Source: Laetiporus sulphureus 93-53 (taxonomy: Eukaryota; Basidiomycota; Agaricomycetes; Polyporales; Laetiporaceae). Taken from it: a stretch of 64,000 bases of DNA. The stretch is taken from positions 109,762 to 173,761 of the forward strand of contig NW_024468529.1 of assembly GCF_001632365.1 (NCBI RefSeq), read 5' to 3'. Positions within the stretch are counted from its first letter, which is position 1, and the number at the start of each line of letters is the position of its first letter. The translations under genes were made by a program, and so were the position numbers. Of the stretch, positions 1 to 13,735 are shown piece by piece. A model generated the notes under the pieces. The model was not told the origin of the DNA, did no database searches, and worked only from the letters and a program-made list of their open reading frames with translations.

Positions 1-736
1 GCAACGCGCTGTTAGGAACGTGTTACGCAACCGCGCCCGGCTGAGCGAGATGCGTGCACTCGTTATAATATCTCTCCGAATTCGTGACTAGCATGCGGTC
101 GTTCCTGTCCGTGCTCCTGTCTCTATCCCCTAGCTAATAGAATACCCGTCAGAGGGGCTTGCTCCAGGACTGCAACCGCGGATACCCCCAACGTCAGCGA
201 CAACAGTGAACCATTCGGACCAACACCCGGTACCTTCTTCGCTCCAAGTGCTCTATCTCGCATCCTATCATTCTGCCGTTGCTGCACGCCCGCCTTCCAC
301 AGGCCAGCCCCATCATTCACACTGCGCGACTGATTTCGGGCCGCCAGCCTGGGCTGACATACCCCCTCTGGCCCCCTCGCCGCCTTTCTCCACTGACGCC
401 CTCAGCGACGCTCTGTCTTCCATTCTCCTTTCCTTCAGCGGCGCGAGTTCTCACCCATCTCTGCGCCGAACAGGACCGCAGCAACCCCTTGCACGCCTCC
501 TCAAGACCATTTTCCCTTCTCCCCACATCCCCGCACCGCGGATACTCCACCGACGTTGTTTATAGCACCCAAACTCCCAGCCCTGACCCCATCTCCGTCC
601 CGAAGCAGCCAGTTTTCCTTCCTAGCTGCTGATCCTCTTCATTTCTTCCTTGGATTCTTTCTCTCACTGCCAACGCCTCTCCTCCTCCTGCTGCAACGTG
701 TCCTGAGCCTCATCTCCTTCACCGCAAGCCACTGTG
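1..736. other. Left-edge intergenic region and 5' flank of the RhoGEF gene
   Basis: No gene that I can support. Open frames at about 206-632 are proline/serine-rich, overlap one another in several frames and show no recognisable domain. From about 540 to 730 the plus strand is strongly pyrimidine-rich (CTCCTCC, TTCTTTCTC runs). This is typical of fungal transcription-start regions, and it fits a promoter/5' leader for the downstream RhoGEF gene. Confidence 0.5.
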
Positions 737-3700
737 ATGGAGGTGGTCTCGCCCTTCCCTTCCTGCATGCCGCTATCAATACCGCCATCACCTTCCCGCC
801 GTCGAGCAAACTCCAGCGCCGCTCCATCATCCCTCCTCGTACGCCGCACCAGCAAGCCCGATGCTATCAACTCCCTTTTCACGCTTTCGTCTCCTCCTTC
901 GTCCCCCACCCGCAGTGTATCGCGTCGTCGCACCGCTTCCGCGCTCAGTCTTCTCGGCGAGGCACACCCAGGCACAGTCTCAACCAGCCCAAGCTCAAAT
1001 TCACTCCATGTTCCCTTTGCATGCCCGAGCATTAGCATGTCCACCGCGACCGCCACAGGCACGGTCCGCGCGCCCCGCGGTGCACTGCCGCTCGCCTTCG
1101 TCCCGCTCACGCCGATCATGGCATCTCCCACAGTGACGCCCGGAGTTAGCACATCACAAGAGGCGCGCGAGCCCGGGTCGTTGGCGGTCGCAGCGACAGG
1201 GCTAACGGATTACTTGACACGCGGAGACCACGCAGTTGCCTCCTCGGAGAGCAGTCATGGGTGCGAGGAGGGAGATGTGCCAGAGAGACCTACGTGGACT
1301 TCTACCCCGCCGACGCCCCCGTCGAAGCTGTCCATCTCACCTCCGCGCGCGAGAAGCAAGAGTAGGAGCAGGAGCAGGAGCGCTCGCCCTGCATCTGTGG
1401 CTGTCCCACCTGCTCCATGCAGCCCGAGCGCTGCAGTCCCACCCCTACCCTCGTCCGTTTCTCTCTCCACGATGTCCTCCTGCGGACGGCACCAGCAGCA
1501 AAGCGGCCGTGCATATATGCGAGACCGGCGACGAAGAATGTCTCTCCCGCTGAATCTATCAAAGCCGCAGCTGCAGTCGCCCATGACGGGCTCGGGGGCA
1601 TCGTCACCCCTGCACGAATACTCAAGGTTGCTGGAAAGGGCCGCAAGCCCATTGCACTCGTCGGTTGTTGCAGTAGCTGGTACAAGGGAAGGCTCGATAG
1701 CAAGCTCGACGCGGGCCAGCTCGAGAAAACTGTTCCATCTGCACGCGGAAGAGGATGTGAGCGACGCAGAAGACGGCGAGGCAGCGCGGGGGAGAGAAGA
1801 ACGGCAAAGCAAGCGGTATTCGCTCCCTCGGACTGTGCATCCGAGTGAAAAGGGACACAGCATCGAGCGCGGACGTCCAGGCAGCGCGCATTCACAGATG
1901 GATGCGAGTCCACGCGAGGCGCGCATCGCGATGGAGGTGGATAGGGTGGACGAGGAGCTCTGCAAGGCGGCGGTGGCACGCACGGAGGCGGACCTCGAGC
2001 GGCTGCACGCGGCGACGCGGCGGTATCACGCGCTGATGGAGCTCCTCGCGACCGAGGCCGGGTACCTCATGGACCTGCGCGTGCTCGTGACAGTGCGTAC
2101 CTCTGCCCTCTTCCTGGCGCCTTAGCGGTGGCCATGACGGCGTTCTTGAGTTCTGATCGCCGCGCACAGGTCTATCTTGAGCAGCTCCCGACGCTGGCAG
2201 CGTCGTCGAACTCATCTGCGCTCTCGCTCCCTGCACTCGGCCTTGCGAGGAGCCTTCCGTCTTCTCGCTCGTCGTTTCTGCATCCCTCTGCTTCGGCTAC
2301 GACTTCTGTGTCTGGTGGCTCGCAGGTGCAGGGAAGGCTTGGATCGGACTCGGGTCATGGGCCGCCGGTGGAGGGTGAGAAGGAGGTGAAGAAGGAGCAT
2401 AAGCGGCAGAAGAGCAAGGAGAGGATCAAGGACAAGACAAAGGAGAAGGATGGAGGAAAGCGCAAGGAGAAGGATAAGGGACGCTCAGGGAAAGACGGGA
2501 CGAAGGAAGGTTCTGATGAGGATGCCGGCGCTGACGTGCTGCAAGAGGTGGACGCAAGTGTGGTCTCACCACTGCAGGATGCACAGCAGCTGCGATGGAG
2601 TTCCAAGGAGGACGCGCCCACTCCAGCGCCTCACTCGCATTCATCGGCGTCAAAAGGCAAGCACGCGCGCCGGAATATCTTGGCGGACAAGGACGTGCGC
2701 ACGGTGTGCAGGAACGCAAAGGAATTGTTGCGATTTCATGATGCGTTCGTGCGCGAGCTCCAGGATGCCGTTGGTGTGTATGGCCTAGGGCAGGCGTTCG
2801 TCCTCGATGATCAGGAGAAGGCGCGTATGGGTGGGCTGGACGGATTGACCGTGGAGGGTGTTGATGAGGTCGTGGCAGTCGTGGCGGAGAAGTTCGTCAG
2901 CCAGGTGCGTACATCGCTGCTGAGCTGGGTATATGCGCGTTGTTAAACATTTGTCGGTGACATCTCGCAGGCACCGTCGTTCAGTATCTACGAGACGTTC
3001 TGTCCAGGACACAACGAGGTCGCGAACTTGATTCGGAACTTCCAGGAGTGCTATCCAGGCGAGTGGGACGCATACGAGCAGCGCTGTTCACTCCTTGTCG
3101 CCGATATCGAGCTCAGCGCTGTCTTCGGCTCCTCCGATGACCGCTCTGCTCCATCAGGGAACGGTCTTCCTACATCAGCGACAATGACCGTGCCTATGTC
3201 TCCGCCGCTCGCCGATCCTGCTCGCAAGAAGCGGAGACATTCCACCACTTCGCTTTCCTTCTTGTCGTCTCCTCCTCGTGCGGATGCTATTCCTCCCATG
3301 ACTCACACGCGTTCAGACCCCAGCAGTCGAGAGCGTGTACGCGAGGGCTCTTCCAGCTCCGCGCACGGACACTCGCGCAAGTCCTCGCAGTCGCAAGCCA
3401 CCCGCTTGAAGTTCCTCGATTACCTCATCAAGCCCGTCCAGCGAATCTGCAAGTACCCTCTGCTGCTCGATCAGCTGAAGATCAAACGGCCACGGGCACA
3501 GAGTGCGATCGATACGGGCACACGCCCGTCAGCGCATGTCGAGTTGGGCGAGCGAATTGAGATGGGCTCGGATATTGTGGAGCGCGCGAGTGAGGCGATG
3601 CGCCTGGTCGTCAGGCTGGTCAACCAAGCGAGTGAGATTAGGACGCATATAGTCCGGTCGGCGCTGATCGCATCGCGCATGGTGTTCACTGTACCGCCGG

Positions 3701-5697
3701 TGTCGGCGGCGTCACATCATGGACATGGCCACAGTCACTCCTTCTCGTCCATGGGATCGTCGTATCGCCCGAAGGTGCAGGGTCTCACGCCAGAGTTCAT
3801 TGCGTCGCTCGGCGCGTGTAATCTGGCTGGAGCGTTGGACGTCGTGCAGCATCCTCCTTTGCGCACGCCTGGTGGCGGCCCGTTGCGGGCGAAGTACCTC
3901 GGCGCGTTCTTGTACATGGGCGGCTACCTCGTTTTGGTCAAGATACCTAAGAGCGGTAAGATCTATGAACCACGATATTGGTTCTCCTTGGCTGGTTTTA
4001 CCGTTGAGGACCTTGAAGACGATGATTGTGAGCGATTGACGAGTTGTATGACTGAATGGCTCCACTGATCTTGAGATGTAGCCTCCCTGCCGTTCTCCTT
4101 CAGTCTTTACGGACACGGTCATCACCTGCAGTTTGCAGCATCGTGCCACATGGAGAAGGTCATCTGGTTGACGGCTATCCAACACGCCCTGGCGGTATCT
4201 GCGCAATGGGTGAACGAGCCTCTTGAGAGCTTACCAGCGGACGATAAGCTCCTACCGACCCCTGCAGCGGAGGAAGGTGCGCCGGAGTGGACAACAAACC
4301 CCTTGCCCACTATCCAATCATTGTCCGAGCTCGAGGGCCAGGGAGACGATCCACGTTCCGATGCGCCTACGGCGCAACAGGGTCCCCTCGAAAAGCCAGC
4401 ACCTATGCCGATCCTGGACAGTATCGCCCTCAGGCAGGAGCAGATGCAAGTAGCATCGTTTGCTGCTCTGAACCGACGTAACTCTACTGCATCCGTGAAG
4501 GCGTTCTTCTCCCCAATGACTCACGACTCCTCCACACGTGTTATGCGCCCGTCTTCTCAGGTACGCCAGCAGGTCGACCACGGTCTCCACGATGTCTTCT
4601 CGGAGGAGTGCATGGCTGCACGGTCCCAGGCCATGTTGCACGAACAAGACCTTTTTCAGCCACGGAAGAAGCCGGGAGCGGTGATGCCAAGGTCCAGTTC
4701 AGCGCTGAGCATCAGTGGGGCGGTGGCGTTTGCGTCGAGGAGGAGACGTGATAGCTCTGGGGGTCGACGCAAGGGGTCTTTGGATACTTTCGCGGACCAG
4801 GTTGACGCAGAGGGCAGCGCAAAGACGCTGACCGCTCTTACTGGGAGGGGCAAGGCAATAAGTACGAGAAAAAGCAGGAAGCCGCTCCCGTCGATCGTGC
4901 CTGCGGGAACATCTATCCTGTCGAAGGTAGAGTCGGAAGTTGAGAACGATGGTCCAACGGCCCGGGGTTCGACAGTTTTGCTGGATTCACCCTTTTCCGC
5001 GTCGCATTGCTCGTCGACCGCTTCCTCTAATGCCGAGTCCGTCCTGCCTAGCCCAGTCGATGCCGTGGAGCCACTTCTGGAGAGCGTGGATCAGGATGCG
5101 ACCCTCCGCCCGTCGGACGTGCTGATGGTCGGCGTTGAGGATTGGAGGCCCAAGCGGACGCGCTCTATGGTCGATAACGTGAAGCACTTCTTCCACTCCC
5201 GCCCAGCGTCCCCGTCCTCATCGTCCGGCCACACCTCCCCTGTTCCTCCTCAGGCTGTTCTCCAGGAGCCGGAAGCCGAACCGCAGAATGGCTTCGTGCA
5301 GTGGTGGAGGAAAGGATCCCTGCGTCGGCGTGTGCAGAGTTCACCGGACGTGCCAGGGGACGATGCTCCGTCCGCGCTACCAGGTCGTGGTTTGGTGGAC
5401 GGTCACGGTGGTGGTTCATTCCTCGTGCAGACGCTTGAAGACGTGTCCGGCGAGCACTCCACCTCTTCTCCGGCTTCCGCGGAGAACAGAAGTCCGGGCG
5501 ATTCTCGGCGTGTTGCATTCAGCGAGACGATCCCGAGTAGGCGACGATCTCTCCTTTCGCCATCTGGTCGACAGCACGATTCCAGCCTGCAACATCACTC
5601 TGCCAACATTTCATCCCCCTTCTCACGCAAATCTCTCCGAAGCTTGTTCTTTCAGCGGTCGAATTCGTTCACGCCAGCCGACGGAAAGAAGCGATGA
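737..5697 (+). CDS. DH/PH-domain Rho guanine-nucleotide exchange factor
   Basis: Probable exchange factor that loads GTP onto a Rho-family GTPase at the cell cortex. Four exons fit all frames: 737-2092, 2170-2904, 2971-4027, 4082-5697 (introns phase 0, 0 and 1), giving about 1,587 aa. Residues 1-420 are a Ser/Pro/Arg-rich disordered region. The DH domain begins near residue 426 (ATEAGYLMDLRVLV) and ends with the signature helix LDYLIKPVQRICKYPLLL near residue 845. A lysine/serine-rich insert of about 155 residues sits inside the DH domain. A PH-like domain follows, split by intron 3 (KYLGAFLYMGGYLVLVK, then SFSLYGHGHHLQF, then a C-terminal helix with Trp). The last 500 residues are Ser-rich with basic stretches. 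The start is the first ATG of the open frame; a more internal ATG near 1038 cannot be excluded. Which GTPase it serves cannot be read from sequence. Confidence 0.88.
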
Positions 5698-6125
5698 CGA
5701 TGCATGTCACCTCAAAATACCTAGCCATCTATGACTTTCCTAATATATGTCGCTGTAGCGCACCTTGATCGTACTATGCTTATTCTCGACTTTGCATCAC
5801 GTCGCATACATTGATATCACAGATAGACAATCACATCATTTGCTTCGCACTGTATATGACCTTGTATCCTTTTGTCTCCCACTCCACACCCATATACCAT
5901 GTACCATCATACAATTGCAGACGCATATAGAACTATCTCGTACACGTTCACATCGCTGGAGGCGATAGGGTTTTGCTCTCCTTGATCCTCAACAGCGACT
6001 GATGGCTTTTATCTGCCACAGGTAAATATCTCTTGCGATCGGGCTTGGAAGATGAAGATACACAGAAAATGACTTCTCATTCCTTGCTATTGCTACACCT
6101 TATAGATATGCCATACATTTTCCCC
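5698..6125. other. Convergent intergenic region
   Basis: About 430 bp between the convergent 3' ends of the RhoGEF and P5C dehydrogenase genes. It is relatively AT-rich, as expected for two 3' untranslated regions. I see no further gene. Confidence 0.5.
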
Positions 6126-8380
<2,255 letters not shown>

Positions 8381-8613
8381 GATGGGTGTTGCGGAACAAG
8401 AATGGATGTGGGCGATCCGGAAGCCCTGAACTATAACGTGCTGTGCTGTCGTGACTCGTGCACGACTACTTATCTCTGCCCATGACTCGCGGACCTAGGG
8501 AGAGATAGCAGAGCCAGGCACTGAATGCGATCGAGTTGATGATCACCAAGGCCGCAAATATGATTATACGGCATATACGATACACCAATTCCGAATGAAA
8601 CGTGGAGAAGCCA

Positions 8614-9435
8614 TCAAACAGTACACGGTAGTGCGTCCATATTCTCCTTCAATTTCTCCAGGAACGCATGAGATTCAAAGATACTTCCAGCACACCTCTC
8701 GCAGCCCGCCTGCGCCGACTTGGCGAGGAATGCCATCGAGAAGATCACGTCGGTCGTCGGCCGCATTCGCAGCTCCTCTTTAGCCCGCTCCTCGAAGTCG
8801 CGCCACCAACGCGGTGGACCGAAGCTGCAGCCGTATCGCGTGCCGTTGCATTGCATGCACTTCACGTCTTCGGAGCATTGGAGCAGTGCCTGAGCGGCCT
8901 GTGCACGCTGATGATGAAGATTGAGCAGTTGATGGTATGCGTATGCCGTGATGTGTTTCAGATCGTCATGAAGAGGGCAGTCCAGGATGTTCACGGACAG
9001 CGTGTATCGTGAGGCCACCTTTACTTCTTCTTCCAGCTCGAATCTCGATGCAATGGCATACACTCGAGTGGGGTACTTCTCGACGAATCGAGGAGCAATG
9101 AGCAGCTTCCGCAAGTTCTCGACCACACTGCTCAGTTCGTACTTGGTGGCGGCAGTCAACACGCTCGTCAAATTGTCAAGATCGTCGATGGTGGGATCGG
9201 GTACTGGGTAGACGAGGCGCAAGAGGGTGTCAAGGGTGGTGGGTGTCTCCGAGACGTCGATTATAGGATAATGGGCATCTGTGGAGCTGCCTTGCGGCAA
9301 AGTGAACATCTCCTCGAAGAAAGGAGATGCTGACGATAGGATACATCGATGAACAGCGAAGTCTACTGTTTCGGGTGAGGATGTTCGCAAGACTATGTCG
9401 CTGTCGGCGAAGTTGAAGTAGGAAGAGGCATCCAT
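8614..9435 (-). CDS. BTB/POZ domain protein
   Basis: Intronless frame of 273 aa. The N-terminal half matches a fungal BTB/POZ fold: FADSDIVLRTS, then DFAVHRCILSSASPFFEEMF (the conserved H-x-x-x-L-x-x-x-S-x-x-F core), LDTLLRLVYPVP, and TAATKYELSSVVENL. These domains dimerise and often bridge to cullin-3, but no partner domain is present. The C-terminal half has Cys pairs (CMQC, CERC) and a WWRDFEERAKEEL helix, common in basidiomycete paralogues of unknown role. I chose ATG 9433-9435 (MDASSYF), because the open frame reaches only a GTG upstream. Function beyond protein-protein interaction is unknown. Confidence 0.85.
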   Translation of the reverse strand: MDASSYFNFADSDIVLRTSSPETVDFAVHRCILSSASPFFEEMFTLPQGSSTDAHYPIIDVSETPTTLDTLLRLVYPVPDPTIDDLDNLTSVLTAATKYELSSVVENLRKLLIAPRFVEKYPTRVYAIASRFELEEEVKVASRYTLSVNILDCPLHDDLKHITAYAYHQLLNLHHQRAQAAQALLQCSEDVKCMQCNGTRYGCSFGPPRWWRDFEERAKEELRMRPTTDVIFSMAFLAKSAQAGCERCAGSIFESHAFLEKLKENMDALPCTV

Positions 9436-9673
9436 GTTAAATATCACTGTGGCAGTTCATCGCAGGCAGGACATCGTATTTATATGAGACGAGGAGGCTG
9501 ACGAACCACACACCGGACAATCACACGTCAGACCAAACATGACACCAAGCAGTGTCTTCACGTGTACGATCTGTCTCCGTGATAATGATCGAGGGTGCAA
9601 CAATATAGAACAGCGCACAATGTCACATACATCATCTTGCGGGAATTGGTAAACGCTTTGACTGTTAATTCCG

Positions 9674-11225
9674 TCACCGGCGACGGTCATAGCGATCCCT
9701 AGAAAGCCTGTCTCTGCTATGACTCCTCCGGCTATCCCGATCGCGTTCACCTCGATCGCGGTCTCTTGGACGAGGAGATCGCGAGCGTCTTCTGTGTTCT
9801 CTCGGGCTGTCTTTCGGGCTTTTGCTCATGCTGCGACGCCGGTGGCGCCGGTCGTCGTCACCCACATCGAAAACCATCCCATATTTGGCATCATCCCTAG
9901 AGACGCCTTCTCTGTACCTGCGGGTGACCTCGAGGTCCTCAAGGCCGCCGAACCCACCGGCGGCACCTCGACCGCTGTCGCCTCGTGGCGGACGCAGCCC
10001 CACTCTGGGGTTGTTCGACCAGGAAGTGTTCAGACGAGCAACGGACTGCGAGCTATTAGGCAGCGTTAGATAACGTCGTAACGACACGTATGCTGTACAC
10101 TTACAAGTCCACCCAAATCCGACGTTCGTCCACGAGGACATTCTGCATCTTGAAGTACGCCTGCGGACATTAAGCAATGTAGCAAGCGAGAAGACAAGAA
10201 GACAATGCACCTGCTCGGCATCCTTTCGCTTGTCAAACTCAATGAACGCGTATTGCAGCGAGTCCCCTGTCTTCTTGTCACGAATCACCTGGCAGCTCAT
10301 AATGGGACCGAAGCGTGAGAAGATGAGCTCGAGGTCCTCATCTCGGGTGACCGGGTTGAGCTTGCAAACGAAGAGGACATTTTCGGGTGGCCTCACGTTG
10401 GCGAACGGGAGGTCTCCGACCATCTCCAGTGTCAGTGCAGAGGCTCGCGCAGCTTGTTTCCGCCTTTCTGCCTCCGCTTCTTCTTCGGGAAGAGCGGCCA
10501 GTGGATCTTCGTCCTCAGCGATGCGAGTAGAGTTATCTGGGGGTTTCGTAGGAATGGAGTCAGGGACTACTAGGCCGGAAGGATCTTCAAACGGGTCGTC
10601 TGCGAGTTCCACTGTGAACTGATATCATTGAACGGACGCAGTTGATGTACTCACCCAAGATCTCCACATGCCTTATCCTGATATCTTTGAATGGTCTTCC
10701 CTCCTGATCTACGAAGACGTCGTTCAGCTTGTCCAGAGTGTCGAGTCCCTCAACGACATGCCCGAAGACCGCGTGTTTCCCGTCAAGGTACTCGATGTCG
10801 TTCCCCAGTGTGATGAAGAACTGGCTACCACAGCCGCCCTTGCCCTCTCCGTCGATGGCTGGGGCGACAGCCATGGACACCGTTCCCTTCTCCTTGTGTT
10901 TCAGGCGGGGCACGAACTCCGGGCTGAAGTAGCGAGGTTCTTGTTTCCCTTGCTGCGAAGCTATCAAAGACCAGATGGACTCGCCTCCCGTCCCTGTAGC
11001 AGTTGGGTCCCCTGTCTGGGCCAGGAAATCTTTAGACACTGGAGGATCCGTCAGAACCTGTGGAAATTACCACGAGGTGATAGCTACCGCACCGTTGAAG
11101 AAAGCATTGAGATTGTAGTAGTAAATCTTGCAAAGTTTCAGGAAGTTTTGGCACGTCTTGGGACACGCTTCTACTTCTAAGTCGATGACCAAGTCACCTA
11201 ACGAGGTCTCCAGCAAGACAGACAT
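9674..11225 (-). CDS. Cyclophilin-type peptidyl-prolyl isomerase with RRM and RS tail (PPIL4/Cyp6 type)
   Basis: Nuclear cyclophilin fused to an RNA-binding domain; family members associate with spliceosome and RNA polymerase II factors. Spliced order: cyclophilin from the N-terminus ([32 protein letters not shown]), then [39 protein letters not shown] linker with acidic/AEAERR residues follows, then an RRM with RNP2 (LFVCKL) and RNP1 (LQYAFIEF). The tail is Arg/Ser/Asp-rich ([20 protein letters not shown]) and ends DRYDRRR. The start ATG is at 11223-11225 and the TGA at 9674-9676. A plausible first intron uses G|GTGCGG at the donor and CCAG before TGTCTAAAG, restoring NAFFN-VSKDF. The inverted-repeat element begins only 97 bp upstream of the start codon, so the promoter is tightly constrained or partly inside that element. 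Confidence 0.92.
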
Positions 11226-11322
11226 TGCCGGTGGTGATCGCAAGACGGGGTCGACATCAAGCCCGAAGACGCCCAGGATAATGCGGTATTAGAAATAACA
11301 ATATCAAATTGCAGTTGAAACA

Positions 11323-12007
11323 CACCGGGGGCATGAGCCCATGATTCCACCGGGAACATTTTAGACACATTGTGATAACAGTCACAATGTAATTATAATG
11401 TTACTGATGTAAACATTATGAAATTATTTGAATTGTTTCGAGTGCCATCATTGTGGAATAATTGTGATATTATTCAGAAAGACACTATAATGCGACAACA
11501 ATTTTGCTCTAGCCAGCATTCACACAACATGTTGACATCATTTTGAATGGATCTTAAGAGTACATTAGAAATGTGATCAAGGTGAGGTTACAATGAGTGC
11601 CAGATGCTTTCCATCATGTGCTGGCTGGAATCATCTTGAACGCATCAGGGATGTCCTAATATGGTTAGCACATTACTATATATGATAATGGTATCTATGC
11701 GATCACAGTGAACCCAGTAGGAACATCTTGAAGACATCACAGTCCCTCATGGATATCATTTAGAATTTTATCACAAGAAACATTGACGATGTTACTGCAA
11801 TATTGCTGGAATGCTGCTAGCTGCAACATTGGGATCTCATTGTTATATCTTTATGAATGCTATCAATTTTGTCCCGCAATGTTGACACTTAAAACATTCA
11901 AAATAGTTTCGAAATGTACACACTGATAACATTGTGTAATTATTTGGACTGTTATTACAATGTGTCCAAAATGTTCCCGGCGGAATCATGGGCTCATGCC
12001 CCCGGTG
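11323..12007. mobile_element. Non-autonomous DNA transposon / MITE-like element with ~60-bp terminal inverted repeats
   Basis: A 685-bp AT-rich block bounded by long, nearly perfect inverted repeats. The left end starts CACCGGGGGCATGAGCCC (11323) and the right end finishes GGGCTCATGCCCCCGGTG (12007). The match continues inward for about 60 bp with only a few mismatches (ACCGGGAACATTTTAGACAC against GCCGGGAACATTTTGGACAC). Both sides are flanked by AACA (11319-11322 and 12008-12011), a candidate 4-bp target-site duplication. The interior has no open frame that could be a transposase and contains small palindromes such as CATTGTGA-TAACAG-TCACAATG. Long inverted repeats, no coding capacity and a short direct duplication indicate a non-autonomous cut-and-paste element. 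I cannot assign its superfamily. Confidence 0.85.
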
Positions 12008-12008
12008 A

Positions 12009-12090
12009 ACACTGATGGTGAAACGGTATCATGCTTGCCTTCCACTTAGTTGTGCAGCAAGCGGCGCGGGTTCGACTCCCGCTCAGTGTA
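12009..12090 (+). tRNA. tRNA-Gly (anticodon TCC) with an 11-nt intron
   Basis: Cloverleaf read directly. The acceptor stem ACACTGA (12009-12015) pairs perfectly with TCAGTGT (12083-12089), with discriminator A at 12090. The D-stem is GTGA/TCAT. The anticodon stem is CTTGC (12034-12038) with GCAAG (12057-12061), and the loop is CTTCCA...A with anticodon TCC at 12041-12043. An intron of 11 nt (12045-12055) lies one base 3' of the anticodon, the canonical position 37/38. The T-arm is GCGGG-TTCGACT-CCCGC (B box). The first pair A1:U72 is unusual for a cytosolic glycine tRNA. The 5' end lies 1 bp from the right end of the inverted-repeat element. Confidence 0.88.
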
Positions 12091-12093
12091 TCG

Positions 12094-12099
12094 TTTTTT
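12094..12099 (+). terminator. RNA polymerase III terminator (T6)
   Basis: A run of six T residues starts 4 nt after the discriminator base of the tRNA-Gly gene. This is the usual pol III termination signal. Confidence 0.75.
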
Positions 12100-12199
12100 C
12101 CGTTCAACATCGCTACCGCAATTTGAAAGCTCCTCCTTATTCAGCTTAATGCCGACCAGCTGAGTTCCAATTTTCCTGCACCAACTACGGCTGTACTGC

Positions 12200-13735
12200 A
12201 TGAGTTTTGCTCGACCTGCACTTCCTCTGTATATCTCTTTTTCGGCCTCTCGCACGGTGGTATCTAGCGTACGGCGCAGGAACCTCAATTGGAATGCAGT
12301 CAGACGAGAAGAGGCGGACCATCGCGCAAGCTCGAAGCTCTTCGAGGATGCCGCACGGGAGGAAGCTGAAGAAAGAAAGCATCCTCCTTGTCCGAGTCAA
12401 GTATCCATCCTAGAAGGCCAGAATGAAAACTGGACAGGCGAAGAGTCAATTCAGGATGCGGTCTTGCGCATGCTCGTTGACAAGTACAAGCCTCTGCGGA
12501 GTGGCCCTATCAGGACCGCAGACGAGAAGCTGAAGCAGGATCTTCCGAAGGTGTCTGCTCCGGACACTATTACGGGCCTGACTAGCGATATCAGCGCAGG
12601 GGAGCTCGCTGCGAACATCAATGCAAGCAGCAACACCGCCCAGGATGCTCCCAGGCGTTATCTCCCTGGAGAACCGCTGCTTCCCTCCATCGAGGGACAT
12701 AAGCCATGGCACACGACGTTCAAGGTACCGTCGCACGCGACTTCGAACGTTCGTCACGGTCACTTCCCTTCTCCGTCTCCCAAAGCCGCCCCCAGCCCTG
12801 TGCTCGATGAGAAGGCGAAGCGGAAAGAGAGGGAGACACGGCGGCGCACGGAACAAGCTGGAAGGTTGTCTAGAGCTAAAGAGTCTACACTGGACTATCG
12901 TCTTGGTATCAAGGGCGATGCCGCTGTGCAGAGGCGGGTGAACCCAATCACGCTGAAAGGCTGGGCGAGTCTCGTTGAGGACAGGATTGAGGTGCGTTAG
13001 CTCGATCTGTAGTATGCATTGCTGCTGATCATCACGTAGAGCGCCCGCCAGGAGGGCTTGTTCAGAAATGTCAAGGGGCGTGGCCAACCTCTCGAGTCGA
13101 CAACGCAGGACAGCAACCCATTCATCGCTAGAGAAGAGTTCCTGATGAACCGTATTGTTCAACGTCAAGGCGCAGCTCCTCCTTGGGTCGAAGTGCAAGG
13201 AGGTCAGTGTTTGTTCTGGGTCGAAATCTTACATCATGCTGACCAATGCACAGAGATGGAGTTAGCCGTCACATCTTTCCGCACGGTGCTGAAACAATCA
13301 TGGACCAGACGTGCCATCCGGATGTTGACGCTGCAACCAACAGATCTCCTACCCAAGCTGACGCTGGATGATGTTATCGCGCTTCGGGATGCGGAGTGGG
13401 AAGCCCGAGAACAGGCATTCCACGAAACAGCATTGGAAGAGGTGAATGCCCTTGTGAGGAAATACAACGGTCTCGCCCCTTATGCGGTGCGCAAAGGATA
13501 TTACTCGCGAAGCGCGGAGCTGGACAAGGCGTATCGGGACTCTGCAGAGGACATCCTTCAGGGCCTCGCCGAAAGGATGAGCTCCGTTAATAAGAGTGGC
13601 CGTTTTTCCGGTGTCACTGATGGTTGGGAAGATGATGATAGGGCTACAGAACCACCGGGGGTCACTTCCTCCGTGTCTAGATGGACTCTGCGCGACTTGC
13701 TGCGGGATTGGTGGACGAGCTTCAGAGGGCGGTGA
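12200..13735 (+). CDS. DnaJ homologue subfamily C member 28-like protein (DUF1992 domain), probably mitochondrial
   Basis: Three exons fit: 12200-12991, 13040-13202, 13254-13735. Intron 2 is 51 nt with no stop, so its retention would keep the frame. The N-terminus (MSFARPALPLYISFSASRTV, then VRRRNLNW) is rich in Arg, Ser and hydrophobics and lacks acidic residues, as in a mitochondrial presequence. The conserved DUF1992 region spans about residues 255-345: SLVEDRIESARQEGLF, then FRNVKGRGQPL, then NPFIAREEFLMNRIVQRQGAAP. In this family the domain is found in DNAJC28; no J-domain HPD motif is visible here, as usual for fungal members. The C-terminal half is helical and charged (DDVIALRDAEWEAREQAFHE). 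The molecular function is not established. The tRNA-Gly gene lies just upstream in the same orientation. Confidence 0.82.

Noticed and set aside
206..632. Overlapping 117-119 codon plus-strand frames upstream of the RhoGEF
   Set aside because: Both frames are low-complexity Pro/Ser translations of the same pyrimidine-rich DNA, with no domain or splice logic.
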